Shown: positions 27,601 to 42,654 of the stretch, piece by piece
Layout of the letters: the number at the start of each line of letters is the position of its first letter
Position numbering within the stretch: position 1 is the stretch's first letter
Assembly (NCBI GenBank): GCA_036346225.1
Contig: JARFIW010000839.1
Span: 1 to 64,000 of the forward strand
Length of the DNA stretch: 64,000 nt
Reading direction: 5' to 3'
From: Platerodrilus igneus
Taxonomy: Eukaryota > Arthropoda > Insecta > Coleoptera > Lycidae
Made by a program: the position numbers and the translations under genes
Notes under the pieces: generated by a model
Seen by the model: the letters and a program-made list of their open reading frames with translations, nothing else
Database searches by the model: none
Told to the model about the DNA's origin: nothing

Positions 27601-30600
27601 CTCTTATCAAAGCACTCATATTATTCCTGCAAACTAAGTGAGCTCGTTTTTATAGATGGTACAACAGAAGATTACATCAACTAACTTCATGGGGTTTAAG
27701 AAATATGCCATATATGAGGATATATTTTAGAAATTTTTACTTTATTTGACCGCTATATTTCTTCTGCAAACAATTTTAAGTTAAAAAATGCTTCCTATAT
27801 TTTATTTTGCAATAAATCACGCTTGTGATATTGTAGCAAATGATAAGTCGGGAATTGAGAGGGGCAGTACAATTCAACAAACTATGGATCGATTGACAGT
27901 TATAAGGATTTAGTTAAAGAATCAGTGTTAAGTTTTCAGAATCTAAGAATCAAGAAAATTTGCAAAGGTTTCTAATATTTTTTAGGTTTCATTCGGTGGT
28001 TTGCAGAAAATCCTAGAATACGTCGGAGAGAGAAGTTTCTATCGAAATGTGAAGTCGCAAAAACAATATAAATTATGGAACAAATCGGTCAAATAACTAC
28101 ATTTAGTGTGAATACAAATAAGTGTAATCTAGATAAATTACAGTAGTTAGTTGTCGTGTTAAGAATAATTTGGTGTTAGTAAATTTAAGTGATTTTAATC
28201 AGTGATTTTGTTTTTTATCTTTGCTAATAGACAGATCGATAAAGGAGAATAAAAACAAATTGGCTACAATACACCAAGAGAACACGTCTTTTTTTGCTGC
28301 TACTCCATGTGCAATGTTATCATGAAGTAGAGGATATATTTCAACTTATCGTACCGTTTTAACTAAATAAGCCAAAAACAAAGAATGAAAAGAATGGGGT
28401 TTGCATCAAGTTCCGAAAATGTTCAATCTTATAGAATCGCCAACTGCTCTTCTAAGTAACATACAGCACTATTTAACGTTTTCAGTTGAATTACAATAAT
28501 TTGGTTTGCTATACTGTCTTTTAACTCCCTCGGTGCTGTTGGCAAAGTTCTAAACACCGCATCTTTAAAATAATCACACAAACAGTACTTCTATAGGTGA
28601 GTATTTGGCGTTCTTGGCGGCCATAATTTTCAAAATGTCCACTTATAGCAGCTAACATATTTTTGGCCGGTTCACGGATGACGATAAATATAATGTTTAC
28701 AATTCTCTCGTACATATTTTGTAACTACGAAGTTACATAATTCTATAGCATTTGAAAGTATTGTTTTGCGGCGACTGTTGCAGATACGGTTCAACGATGA
28801 AGTTGTGTGTGACCATCCTGCACTACCACCCTCCCCCCTGAACAACTTTAATCTGATTTTCAGCTATGTTCGCAGCTTTAAGTATTAGCACCGCCACTAT
28901 AAGAGGAATGGGCCCTATCTGTTCATAGAAAGCATGATAACCATTCATGTTCAATTTCCATCTGAGCCAACACTCGTAACAAAAAATCATATTGAGCAAA
29001 AAAATTTCTCTGCCGTAATTCGAATAGCAAACGTAATTTATAAGGACACTTTTTAAAATTCTGCTTAAAATTTTTCAGGCATAGGCATCTGTTATTCACA
29101 ATACTGACTCGAACCAAACAGTTATTGGCTATGTTTAGACTTTCATAAAAAATTTCAGCCAATTCAGACACCACCCATGGTTAATTTTTCAAATCTTGGA
29201 AGTTCGTTTACATTCACTGTTTTTTAAATTAATGAAGACTTCTTTTTATGTACTAATAAAATATGCTTATATTTATACAGGGTAGAGGAATTAAATATTG
29301 GGAAAATTTAACTTTTTATTTTTTCTCTTTGAGGGGTAATTTTTTATTTAATTTGGCGTTCAATGGCCTTTCGTGAGCTCTTTATCACACATATATATAT
29401 ATATATATATTATGCTGTGATAAGGGGTTGCTTAAGGGTGCACGTTATAGTAAAGGTCGTTCGGGAATGAGTAATTAGAATAGTCAGCAGAAAACTACAC
29501 TTATTTAAGGAGATAATTAAGAAATAGACATAGTTTGTAGATAGTAAGTAGTCAACACCTTGTATATAGAGTAGTGATAGTTTTTGGGCGACGCAGGTAA
29601 ACATAGGAAGACGCATAGTTGGCGTAGGAATGAGAAATACATGTATTAAGTAGATAGTAAATATTAAATACCCTGTAGATAAAGTTTAGTTAATTTAGGT
29701 AAAACAAATAAGGATATTTTTCAGTGGAAGCACGCGTATATTGAGAAATAAATGATAAAGTGTAATTAGACACGCATTAAGAAGAAGAGTTCCAGACGAT
29801 TAAATTAATACGGATATAGAAATAGAGTTTCAGGTAGTTAATATAAATGCGTACAAAGACCTAACTATTTTGATAAGAGAAATGATTAAAAATTGCGTGA
29901 ATCGCATTTAAACATGAAAATTTAAAGTCGGGTTGCATCAGTTGTTTATAGAAAAGCAAGTAATCTATCAAAATACAGCATGTTGACAATGAAAGACAGC
30001 TGCGAGCAGGTTGTGATTATGGGAAAACATGGAGCATTACATCAGAAACTGCTCTAAATAAAATTATTTGATTGGTCAGAGACAAGCGACGAGTTTTAGA
30101 CCAAACCCACGGATGGAGTGGAAATTCGAGATTATATTAGCAAGCACCTTGATAAGAAAGTCAGTTTTTGAACTCAATGAAGGCCGAAGTGCATTGCCAT
30201 TAAACAAAGTAATACGTAATAAGTATAAAAGTGAAAAATAAAATGAGTGCGAATATGAAGATTACAATTGCCGTTTAAACGGTTTCGAGGTCTGAGGGAA
30301 ATAGACTAGGATTCTGATGTTAAGAAAAAAATACAGTAATACAATTTAAATATCAAGGTGAAAAGAAGAATAATACAATCTCGAAGTACAGGGGTGAAAC
30401 AAACTACAATTTTAAATCTGGGGCAAGAATTATAAAAGTCTAAGTTTGAAGAATTAAAATAAATTGGGGTATATAATTTAATGGTGGTGGTCCATAGTGT
30501 AATAATTTGAATGGAATCCAGAATTGGGGAAGATCATTTTTATTGGAAGCGTCGATGTGAAAAAGATAAAACCAGGTCAGATTTTCAGTTATAAGACATT

Positions 30601-31250
30601 TGTTTTTTTATATGAATTTTTATTTTATTTTTAATATTGAATTTGCTAAATATGATATGCTCGTGAAGAAGTCAACAAAAGAGGTTGCATACGTATTGAA
30701 TGAGTAATATGAAAACAGGTTTAGAATATTCTACACTTTGTTGGTAAAGATAATAAATTTTCTTTGGTGACTTTGGGTTTTTGAGTACATACTAGATGGT
30801 TGTTAATAAATGAAATTTATAAGAAATGTATTACAAATAATTTCAAAAGCTGTACATAACATATTGGTTTCATTATATAAAATCTAAATTTACTGAATTT
30901 TATAATTGCAAATAAATGCTAGCCGAGGTCATAATATTTAAATAGTACAAAGGCGAAGCCACAAGTTGAATAGGAAAGAGATAACCCGCAAGGCGGTAAC
31001 GTATCGAATTTTGTCATTGGTAGATGGAGTTGTTTAAAGATAAAGTCCAGTTGATAGCAACATTAAGAAAACAGCTGGAGGAGGAGATAATTACACTTAA
31101 ACGTGAATATTAAAATGGTGGTCCAATAATTTAGAGTACGTAGAAAATAAATAATGCAGCCCAAAGTAGGGGCATGATGAGTATTTAATATCATAGCAAA
31201 TAAATATAACAACCCAACGTAGGGGCATGATAATTCCGCTAAGTTCATAG

Positions 31251-31314
<64 letters not shown>

Positions 31315-32112
31315 GTAAGCATGTGTAAATAGGACAAGCATTTATTTATTTTGAGGACCCGGTATGTAAAAATCAATAATTTATAATACTCAACTTCAGT
31401 ATAGTTAGACTGGAATAAAATTACATATTATTAAAGTAGGTTTAATTTGTATGCGTTAATTTAAACAGCATACATTTATTTAATATCATACATTGAAGCA
31501 TTTGTAGAAAGCTACAAGGTTTAAGATGGCAAAACAAGTTAAAACGTTCAAGGATTTCAAAGAATAAAAGCTTGGGGTAAATAAATAACTCTTGCTAAAG
31601 CTAGAAAACGTCGAGACAACAATTTGGAGTATTGTAGTAACGGACAAGACTCAAGGTTAACAATAACGGACGACTGTTTCAAAAACGGATTGATAAAATT
31701 TGGCGACAGAGGAGCTTTACTATGTAACAGAGTAAGATGAAAAATTAACAGATGGGGAAAAACAGACACTTTAAGTGCGTGTTAGACAAGCATATTGTAA
31801 ATACCAATAAGCAGGACAAAAATGCAACATGTTTGTGAACAGTATCGATTTTTCAAAGCGCAGGTATATGAAGGGAGAGTTGACAACAAACAACATAGTA
31901 ATAGTGGGACAATAAAATAGGACAGAAAACATGTGCAGACAAAGATATCAAAAGAGTGGAATTAACGTCGACAATTTAGGTAGGAAATTAAGACAAAGAT
32001 AGGAAAGGTGGTTATGAAAGTGTGACTGCGATAGGAGTATAGACGTGCACATCAGGGTCGTAATCGGATTTCTTTGGGGGAATAGCAGAAGACAGATTTC
32101 ATTTCATCTTAA

Positions 32113-32161
<49 letters not shown>

Positions 32162-32216
32162 TGGTTTTCATTTCATCTTAAAAACTATCCAAATGTGGAT
32201 TATTTTTCTCTATTAT

Positions 32217-32268
<52 letters not shown>

Positions 32269-34266
32269 TTAGAAATCTTGTGGGGTTTATTTCGTCCAAA
32301 TACAATATTTATATAAATGTCATTTTAACTGACGTTTCGGAAAATATGTTTCCTTAAACTTAGTTCTGAAAATAATTTAAAGGTTACAATATTTGGAGAA
32401 TTTCTTATATCTAAACTTACATTTACTTGACATATGATTGTTGATGTTATAGTATGATCTTATGAAATTTGTACATTATTTTGTTTTCATAGAAAATGCT
32501 ATACTAACTAGGTTCTAATACTAAATTTCTAACAGATAATTATAATTGGAAGTTTAAAATATAAAAATTGAAAGCATTGAAAAGAAAAAATTGTTGTTAA
32601 ATAATAATAATCTACTATAAACACTAATAATACTTGTAATTATATCTAATTCTTAATTTGACTTCGATGTATATGTGTGGGCGTTACTACTGTCTGAGTG
32701 TGGTGGATGTATGTAATGGTTTTATGATTATTTTAGTTAGGGTAAGTGGTAGTGTTATTATAAATTATTAAAAGAGAATAGAAATGCTTAACTTGTGTTT
32801 AGGTTATCTATATCGTTTTTAAAATTAATAGTGTTGGGTTGTTTTTGTATATGGTAGCTTTCTAGAAATAGTCTATTTTTATATGTTTTTTTTATATCCA
32901 ATATTTTTGTATTGTCAAAGTCTGCTTGGTGTTGATAATCATTTAAATGAATAGATAAAGCACAAGAACGTTTATTTAGTTTTCGGTCACTTTTATGTTG
33001 TGTAATTCTATTTCTCAACCACTGTTTGGACTGACCTATATATTGTTTGTTGCAACTGCAGGGGATATTATATATGATGTTGCTTTGTAGTGCTTTTGGA
33101 GTTTCGTCTTTGATTTTTGTAAAACTGCGTTTGATGTTATTTTCATATTTAGTTGAAATTTTAATTTTTGAAGTTTGTAGCATTTTTATTAAAGACGGTG
33201 TTAGTTGTTGTATGTACGGTAGTGTTTTATATTTGATAGGTTGAGATTGTATATTTTTAGGCTGTGACTGTTTTGTTTGGTAAATCAATTTATTGGTTAA
33301 TTCTTTAGGGTATCCATTGTTTAATAGCGTCTGTTGTAGATGTTTAAGATTTACTTCAAGGAAACTCGGATTACAAATTTTTGTAATTCTGTCTTTTAAT
33401 GTTAAGGCAGCATTAATTTTGTGATTGAAGGAGTGGTTTGATTTGAAATTTAGATATCGGCCTGAATTTGTTGGTTTCTTGTATATATCAAATATAAGTT
33501 TATTTCCAGAATCTCTAATAACCATTGTATCTAAAAAATTAATTTTTCTATTATTTTCAATGTCAATGGTAAACTGAAGTTTTGGATGAAATTTGTTAAA
33601 TACCGTAAAAGTTTCTTCAATTTTGTCTTTTGGAACAGAACAAATTATGTCATCTACGTACTTTACAATAAATTCTAGTTGAAAGGATAACTGTGGTTTT
33701 ATAGTATCGATCAATTTGTCCATAACTATTTGAGCAAGAATTGGTGAGATCGGGGAACCCATGGGTGTACCAGATATTTGTTGATAAAATTGATTTTGGA
33801 ATGTAAAGTGTGAATTATTGATCACTATTTATTATCCACCACACTCAGACAGTAGTAACGCCCACACATATACATCGAAGTCAAATTAAGAATTAGATAT
33901 AATTACAAGTATTATTAGTGTTTATAGTAGATTATTATTATTTAACAACAATTTTTTCTTTTCAATGCTTTCAATTTTTATATTTTAAACTTCCAATTAT
34001 AATAATCTGTTAGAAATTTAGTATTAGAACCTAGTTAGTATAGCATTTTCTATGAAAACAAAATAATGTACAAATTTCATAAGATCATACTATAACATCA
34101 ACAATCATATGTCAAGTAAATGTAAGTTTAGATATAAGAAATTCTCCAAATATTGTAACCTTTAAATTATTTTCAGAACTAAGTTTAAGGAAACATATTT
34201 TCCGAAACGTCAGTTAAAATGTCATTTATATAAATATTGTATTTGGACGACATAAACCCCACAAGA

Positions 34267-34329
<63 letters not shown>

Positions 34330-37300
34330 TTCTTCAAATAATAGGCGCCAATATGCATACCTTTAAATTCTCTGTGTGCTTCAGTGGCAGCCTTGGAAGC
34401 AAATACTGGAATCCATTTAAGGCAGTGTACCAAGGATAATAACTAGTTTCCTCTTCCAAATATTCAACTATTTTCAGGCCACGCTGGTATGAAATTACTC
34501 CAGCACGGGCAAGATTTAGGGCATCATCTACAATTTGTGCTCTGGTGATTTCATCAATTCCGCCAAAATATTTTGAATGTAGCGTAGCTATAATACGATC
34601 CCAAAGCACGTCATCGTAGTTTACTCTTGCGTAAGCTAAAAACAAAAGACTATCAATCAATAATTTTTAAGTATATCACTCGCGCACCTGAAGCTTGTAT
34701 ATTCACTATAATCACTGACTGATCGTTTTCTAAAGTTATGTGTTTACAATTAGATTTTTTATTATCATCAATCCAACATTTTGGTTTAGTGTCTTCAAAG
34801 TCTAGTTTTGGGTTGTCTTTTTCATTAGCGGTGTATGAGATTGGAACATAGTATTTTCTATCTTGCTCGTTTTTCAGGTTAAATCCAAATCGTTTTACCT
34901 ATGATTTAAATTAGTTTCCTTAAACGTACTTGACATACGGGCAAAATACCTGTTCAATTGTTACTTCGTGCTGATTTAGTTTCACCTGAAGTAGTGGCAG
35001 GCCTTCTTGGGTAACATAAGAATTCATAATATCGGCCAGTTGGTATGGTAATTGACTTTGCTCATCGCTCATAGCTGTCCACAATTCATCCGGAGTAACA
35101 GTTTTCTTTTCGTTAGTTCTATCGACATAAAATTAAACAGATTCACATCTATAACGAAAAAACACTTTACCCTATGTATTTTTGTAAGTTATTTTTAAAC
35201 TTTTTCTTCTCCATCCAATTACTCATCATGCGAATTATACTAGCACCTATAAAAATCGCTTGGTGATAGATATAAACACATTTTTAACAGTGTATGAAAT
35301 GATGTTATATTCTAGAAAGCAATATAGGAATCTGTATCGGTCTAATGCAAAATCAATCTAAGAGCACCATTTGAGAATTGGTTTATAAAATAAAGTAGAT
35401 CTAGTTAAGTGTATACTTAATTTAATAAAGAATCTGAAGTAAACCCCATAACAAAGGGTTTAAAAAACTGCTATAATAGTCCTAAAAATTTAATTAGAAC
35501 GCTTTGCAGAAATTGAATTAAACTATCACATGCTAAATCTACCAATTTTCAACGCAACAACTGCATGCGTATTTGTTGTATCATTTCGCAATGACATATC
35601 AATCTTATATACATGAAAAAAACATATTTTTTAATTTCCGTCCCTGGAAAGTCTACGATCTTCTTAAAATGTCAAAACAAATTGGTACAATATTTGCCAT
35701 CTACATTTTTGCTACCTTATTTCTTCTTGAGTATATGTTAAACTATTTAGTATATTTAGTTTTGATAGTAAGTTTTCACCATCCGATAGACGTGATTTTA
35801 TAGGCTTTATACTTTACGATATTTCATCTATTTCATCTATTTAAATAAGTATCTAACTTACTTCTAAATAGGGTTTCAATAATATGACAACCACGCCGAA
35901 AAGTCTGGAATTGAAAAGAGTAAATCACTAAACCAACATTAGATCGATTGATAGCCACAAGAGTGCACATAATGAAGCAATATACAGCATACTAAGGAAA
36001 ATAGTTTAGAAAATTTTCCAAGTTTTTAGTTATATTTAGGGTATTAGCAAGATACTACATAAAACCGACCAACTCGACAGATCAATTAATTTGAATGGAA
36101 GAGTGATTTTGCAAGTATGATATAAGTAATTAGATAAAGCGTCAAAATAAATGCGTTTCATATGTATATAAGTAACTGCTTGTGTAGATAAATTTACATA
36201 ACCGTACTTAATATTAACTATAGTTTAATATTCGTATTAAGAAGAATTTAGTGTAAATAAACATTGTAGTAATTATCATTAACGTCTTAAGATTTTTTTG
36301 TATATGTGAGTAATTAGGCCTGTATTCGACCAATAAAAAACACTAAAAGGAAGTTTGTTACAATGTAACGCGAGTTAAGGTCCTGGTCTTGAGATCTGCG
36401 TTTTTTAAAATCAGTTCCAAAACTTCTTAACAAATTTATTTTAAAACAGACATTAATTATGAAATTTTACAAAACTAGATTAATTTACTCTAAGTTCGAA
36501 AATAACTAATAAATGTACTATTGTGAGTAGTTTAAGCAGACTGCAATTCTAAAGCTGAATACTTTGACTGACTGCCGAGTCCTTGAGCTCCTGGGCTTTT
36601 TATAATGTTCCTACCCCCTCAAATGGCTGTGGGAACTTGCAGATCTCATGTCTGCTTTTCTTAATACTATTCATAAATACAATGTTGTAATCTTAATTTC
36701 TAAGTAATCACGGTACCTGACCGTCTGTGACCTAACATCTGTAGTGGCACTATCGTCTGCGATACAAAGTAGCGCATCCGTTCTCATGAACGTTAATAAA
36801 CTTTATAAATTGTCCCTGTATTACAATGTTGCACTTCACTTGGCGCATTCTTAACACTTTCTAATAATTCCTAATTATTCTATTTCTTTATACATATATC
36901 AATTGGGGGATACATAACTCGCGTGATTTTTTAATGTTCTTACTATATTGCAGCAGAAACTAGTTATGCTCACAGTTTATTTTTGTCTGCTTATATACCC
37001 GACAATAATACAAGACATAAAACTATCTAAATCATGCTTTGAAGACTTACTGGAATAATAACAATCGTAGATATTCGTAATACGCGGTTATTTCTCCCAA
37101 ATTTCTTAAGTTTAAATACTGTATTAAACAAAGGTTTTGAAATTGCAAAGTAGATAATCCCTTCAAAATTCTTGTATTTGTCATGGGTGGCTGTATAAAT
37201 TTCACGAACAATTTATGAAAAATTTAGCAATATTTTGGAATAAAAAATCCGTTTTATCTATATTTTTAAACATCTATTTTAAAAAATTTTGGTTTAATTG

Positions 37301-39851
37301 ATTAAAAGGTATATGTCACATCTTAAATAATCTTAAATATCGATTAACAATCACAGTCCTGGTTTCGAGAGTGCGATTCTGAAAACTAAGACAACGCCAT
37401 ATCCGCTGATTTACAGATCATCATTAGGACAAAGCTTAGGTCACTACTTCTGTAGAATTACACGACCGATTACCCAAAAAGTGTTTAGTAAGCAACATTT
37501 CGGCTTAATTAGAAGTGTGAACCTGCTCGTCCGTCCAAATGTTTTTATTGCAAAAAACGTATGTTGCATTCGGCGTGTGTACACAAAATATAAAAACAAA
37601 AAAAAATTAATAATGTAGCGATCTGCATCCAACGTACCAGGTGGGATCAACTGTCGTATGTAGTAGCACTTCTAGCGATCACATTCCGTAAGTGCAACAT
37701 TCTATTCACCACATATGCACAACATGTCTGCATCGATCATCAACATATAAACAAAACCGTACTTCGTCGCTAAACACCGCGTGATTTCAATCTACGAGCT
37801 AATTAACATGCTCATTACACCATTCTAATCTATCGGCACGATGCTACGGTGAGAGTGGTAAACAAGAATAAACAATAAGAATTTATTCCAATATCTTGTA
37901 TACGACTATATATTGACACCTTTCAAAGTATCACATTTAAGGTGCATCTCAACGTTTCCAATTGCGTGTAGTGGCAATTCGATCAGCCAAAGCCAAACAC
38001 CTAAATCAATGTACATCTCCAGGCAGTTATTCGCTGGGACCTAGATTCACTGTTACAGCTGCGAACACCATCTTTAAACCATCCTCCACAATACCGTAGC
38101 ACAATACCTGTTTTATATCCCACACAGTAATATTCCTAAATGACAGATCGGCCCTCACCATGTCAAAATACGATTCCTTTCAAAATCACTAAACCGCTTA
38201 AAATTACGAAGCTGAATTTTGGCAATATACTGCTAACGTACATAAGTAATATTGTTTTTGTCACTCTACATTAACTAATAGGATATGACAGTATATCATT
38301 TGATTTGAGTTGTTATGTTTTCTTATATAAAATTGAATTCCTGAAATTTTTATACATTGTAATGATTTAATTTTTGACCCTTGTATTGTTACCAAACAAT
38401 TTGGTTCAACAAAAACTCGTTCACATTTCTTACAAAAAATTACATAGCGTTCTTTTGGGACTATTATGTGGAGAACAATTTTTCGAAAAGGTGGTTTTAG
38501 CTTCAAGATCACGATTAATATTAAACCCTGTTTATTAAAAACAACATCGATTAAAGCACTATCAGCTTATAGATGATATGAGAAAAATTAACATTGTTCG
38601 TAAATCAAGGGTATACACATTCATTAATAAGGGTCCTACACGTAACCTTGTGGTACACTTAAAAGTATTTTTGTTCTTTGAGACGTTTGCGTCTCTGTGA
38701 CTACTTTTTGAGACCTCCCGATAAATGATTTCCAGTAAACTAAACTGCATCTCTAGAAAACCCTAAGTAGAGAAGTTTCGAATATAATATTTTAAGTGAA
38801 ATCGCATCAAATGCATTAGAGTGGTTCAAAGGAATTAATACTACAGCTTTGTTAGTATGAAGGGATTGAAATATGTTATCGGTTACCTTAGAAACCCGGT
38901 TGCTGTACCGTAACTTGGTCTCAATCCAGATGGAAGAAGAGAAGAGAATTATGTTTATTAAAAAATATAGAAATTTGATTCAAGATAACCAGCGGGTAAA
39001 AATTTTTAATCACGTAGTGTGCTGAAAATAAGTAGTAAAGTTATGAAATGCTGCTAGCTTAAGTAACCTATTATAAAATACAAAACAAATTTTAAACCTT
39101 GGCTGGTGTGGATTTACGTTTCTATATAGGACGAAATCTCGCTGTACGGTTGAAAAGTGAAACAAGAAAATTTAAAATATACTATTAAAGTGCAATCAGC
39201 TGGAATACATCATTTCAATCACAAGAACAAAATCAACAAACAGGCATTTTATCGCTAAGCGTTTTATATTATCTGATTTTGTTAGTGATGTAAGGGTGTA
39301 CAACCAATGACTGTTGTGCTCCCGTTAGTTAAATGTTTATGTAGTTGGAAAGGCATATTGATTTTAAATGTGACAAGGGTAAATTGTTGATTGCTACTTG
39401 GCACTTTTATAACGGTGTGAGATTTCTGAAATTCCAGATATCTTATGATTTATTGTACAGGCCTTATTCTAGTAGCTAATCAATTATTCCATGAAATGCG
39501 AGTTTTAAAAGGAGTAACCCTGCGGTATATGTACTTGAATTTATGTGTGCAAAATGTGACTTCCTTGGTATTAATAAAGAATAGTGACTGGTTTAATAAA
39601 TAACACTTTTTTAAGCTGGCAAACAGTATTCTAGATTTGGAAAACATTTTTCAGAATGTATTTCAAGATGATAGTATTATGTGCATACAGTTTAGCGCAC
39701 CAAATACGTCCACCTTGCCTGTACATAATTTTTTTTCTGGTGTGTAAAAAACCTTGGTGATAGATATCAGGTTTTTATTCACGACGCAGTGAACAAGTCT
39801 CTTGAGCTAAAAAGGTATGTAACCTGCAGGGGTTTAGTAAAATTGAAAACA

Positions 39852-39899
<48 letters not shown>

Positions 39900-40110
39900 T
39901 AAAAATGTTGTGGGTTTTAGGTCGGCTGGATTATTTACGAAAACCCTTTTTTATAAACCTGAGCTTTCGGATTTATTTTAATCCTTTTCAAAGGTATTAG
40001 GCGAGGTTATAATAAATTGGCGATTAACATACAAAGTTATTTTGGTTATAAATTTTCTAAAATGTATATAACAACTTCAAAATACAACAAGAGGTAAAAG
40101 TTATTAGTAA

Positions 40111-40152
<42 letters not shown>

Positions 40153-42613
40153 GTTTGTTTAATGTTGCAGGTTATAGGTCAGCTGGTGTATTGAAGAAAA
40201 CTCTTTTTATAGCCTAAATTTTCGCTTTTATTTAAAGCGAAAATTTAGGCTATATAAAAAGAGTTTTCTTCAATACACCAGCTGACCTATAACCTGCAAC
40301 ATTAAACAAACATTGTGAAATAGAAGGTCATTATTATTTATAAAAAAAAAGTTATATATATATATATATATTGCTGTGATAATCTCCTGTGAATGCGGGA
40401 ACTGGGTCCTTTCAACAAAAAAATTCTAGTCCCACCGATTGATGCATCATAAACTGCTGTGATCCTGTTTTCGCCTCGGCTGCTCACCTAATTTTATAAA
40501 CCTCCTCATTCATAAAAAAAAACAAACACATTCCTACCACAAACATCAACGTTAACTCTATTTACATCAATATTCAGAATACATTAAATTTTCAAATTAA
40601 ATTTCAGCATAAAATTCAGTTTTAAAAAGAATTTCAAGATTAATTTCATTATCTTTTTAACGTGCATCCAGAATTAAAGTCCTTGTTGGATGCCTACTAA
40701 TTAATATAACAATATATGCAGAGTAAAAAGGGAGCATCTACCACCCCTTTACGTTAATTAACCAGGTTCGTCTAATTGAGCGCAAAGACATACCTAAAAT
40801 TTCATCATAATCCAGAACATCAATACTAAATACCCCTTTCTACTTAAACAAGCAAATTTCATCTTAACATTAAAATTTTATGGTTAGTACAATTTCACTA
40901 ATGTCCATTTACAGTAAATCAATTATAAAGTAATTCAACACACACAAAAATGTCAAACAAAATAGTATAATTTACCTGAAGGTTACTGTCCTCGTAGCTT
41001 CAACGTACATCGTCCCTTTAGTTAATCACACCATTCCAACAGGATTATATTTACGGCTTCTAATTCTCAACGCTTTTAAAATTTTCTCCATCACCATCCA
41101 TTCAAAGTCGTTTCTGGGCTTTTCCGGAACTCATCTGTGTATATCTGACCCTTGTTTCGTGGATCCAGACACGTATTTGAACCATTTAATTATTAACACC
41201 CCCGAAAAATAGCAAAGAAATTCATGCGTCTTTTACCAATATACGCCAAAACTGCCTACTTTTGTGTATACATTTGTCGTTGTAAATTTTGCTAATTGGT
41301 ACAGTGATACTAAATTTTATTACTTTGTATCTAAGTGCACTGAAGTACATTCATGTTAGCACGTAAATAACAAACTATTTTGAATCACTAAAATATACGA
41401 GCAAACTTTAAATTATTTTATCAAACTAAAATGCACTGTTTAACATCTTCACTCAAGTCGCGGATGTAAGAGCTTTTAACGCATCGAATAGTCAAAAGTC
41501 TAAGAGACCGAAATTCATATTACCACCGGTATATATAGCAAAAAGCCTGTCTGTCGGTCTGTTCCCCAAAACGGGTAATTCTAAAGAATTTCTCATTCTA
41601 TGTTCCCAGTCCGTCGCTCGCGCATCGGTTTTTACGAATTTTTCACTCGCCCCATTTAAATCTCAGAAAATTTCCACACGGCACGCAACGTCTGAGAATA
41701 CTAATTAATTTTGTACAGAAATTGTTGTTTCTACCTCTGATATTTGCATCCTATTTTCAACCAATTGTGACCCTCGTGACGCTGCTTAAATCACGCCTCT
41801 TCCTATATGTGTCTTTGCTTGACGCATTTTCTCTTTCCTTTTCTAACCTGTTCGTATTGGTGCAAATTGATATTCTTTATTATCGATTATATTTTAGTCC
41901 ATGTGGACTATCTGGGTTTAATAACCCCGTATCGCACCTTCTCGTGAATATTAAGCCCCGGTTTCTCCAAGATTCTTTGAAAACATTAATTATCTGCCAA
42001 ATTTTCGCCGTACGTGATATTTAAACTACGCAGGTGTTCAAAATAATATTAATTCTCAGAGCTTTTTAAATAAACCCTGTTTTGTATTTCGTGCTAAAGC
42101 ATCTGACCGTTTCCAATATCCTTAGAATCGACATGTTTATCTAAACAAATTAAACTGAAATTGCTTTTTAAAATACGCAGGTGTGTTCAAACATCCTACT
42201 TCTAACTAACACTTCTAGGATTTGCATTTCATTGGGTTTTTACAAGTTTCTATAGATATTAAAATAATACCCTGTAATTTTTAGTGAATCCTAACTAAAT
42301 ATTAGTTATTATCTGTACGTTTTGTTCAATACCGGTTACTTGAAATAGAGTTAATTAAGATATAAATTTTGCACGTAATTTTCATTTGTTTCTTTATTAG
42401 GAATAAATAAATTACACGCAGAGCTTTTTAATACTGTTTCTTTTGATATAAAGCGTCTTGTACATGATTTAAATTTCTTATTTTTACTGAAACTAATAAA
42501 TTTTTATGCTTCACGGTTTTAATAACGCGTATTATCTAATAATATTCATTATACACGGCGATTAAAATTATTTGATGTGATTATTTAATTTTCTACCCTG
42601 GTCTAAATATGAG

Positions 42614-42654
<41 letters not shown>

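Larger units (their letters stand above)
32269..34272 (-). mobile_element. Penelope-like element flanked by about 440-bp inverted repeats, young
   Basis: The arms 32269-32707 and 33835-34272 are inverted copies differing at only about three positions by eye. They enclose a 5'-truncated PLE frame (345 aa, RT palm plus GIY-YIG). The minus-strand 3' end (low coordinates) is the element's pseudo-LTR, and the other arm is the same sequence inverted at the truncated 5' end, an arrangement known for PLEs. Both outer ends abut (TA)n. The right end is only 88 bp from aminopeptidase exon 34361-34635. Confidence 0.85.
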
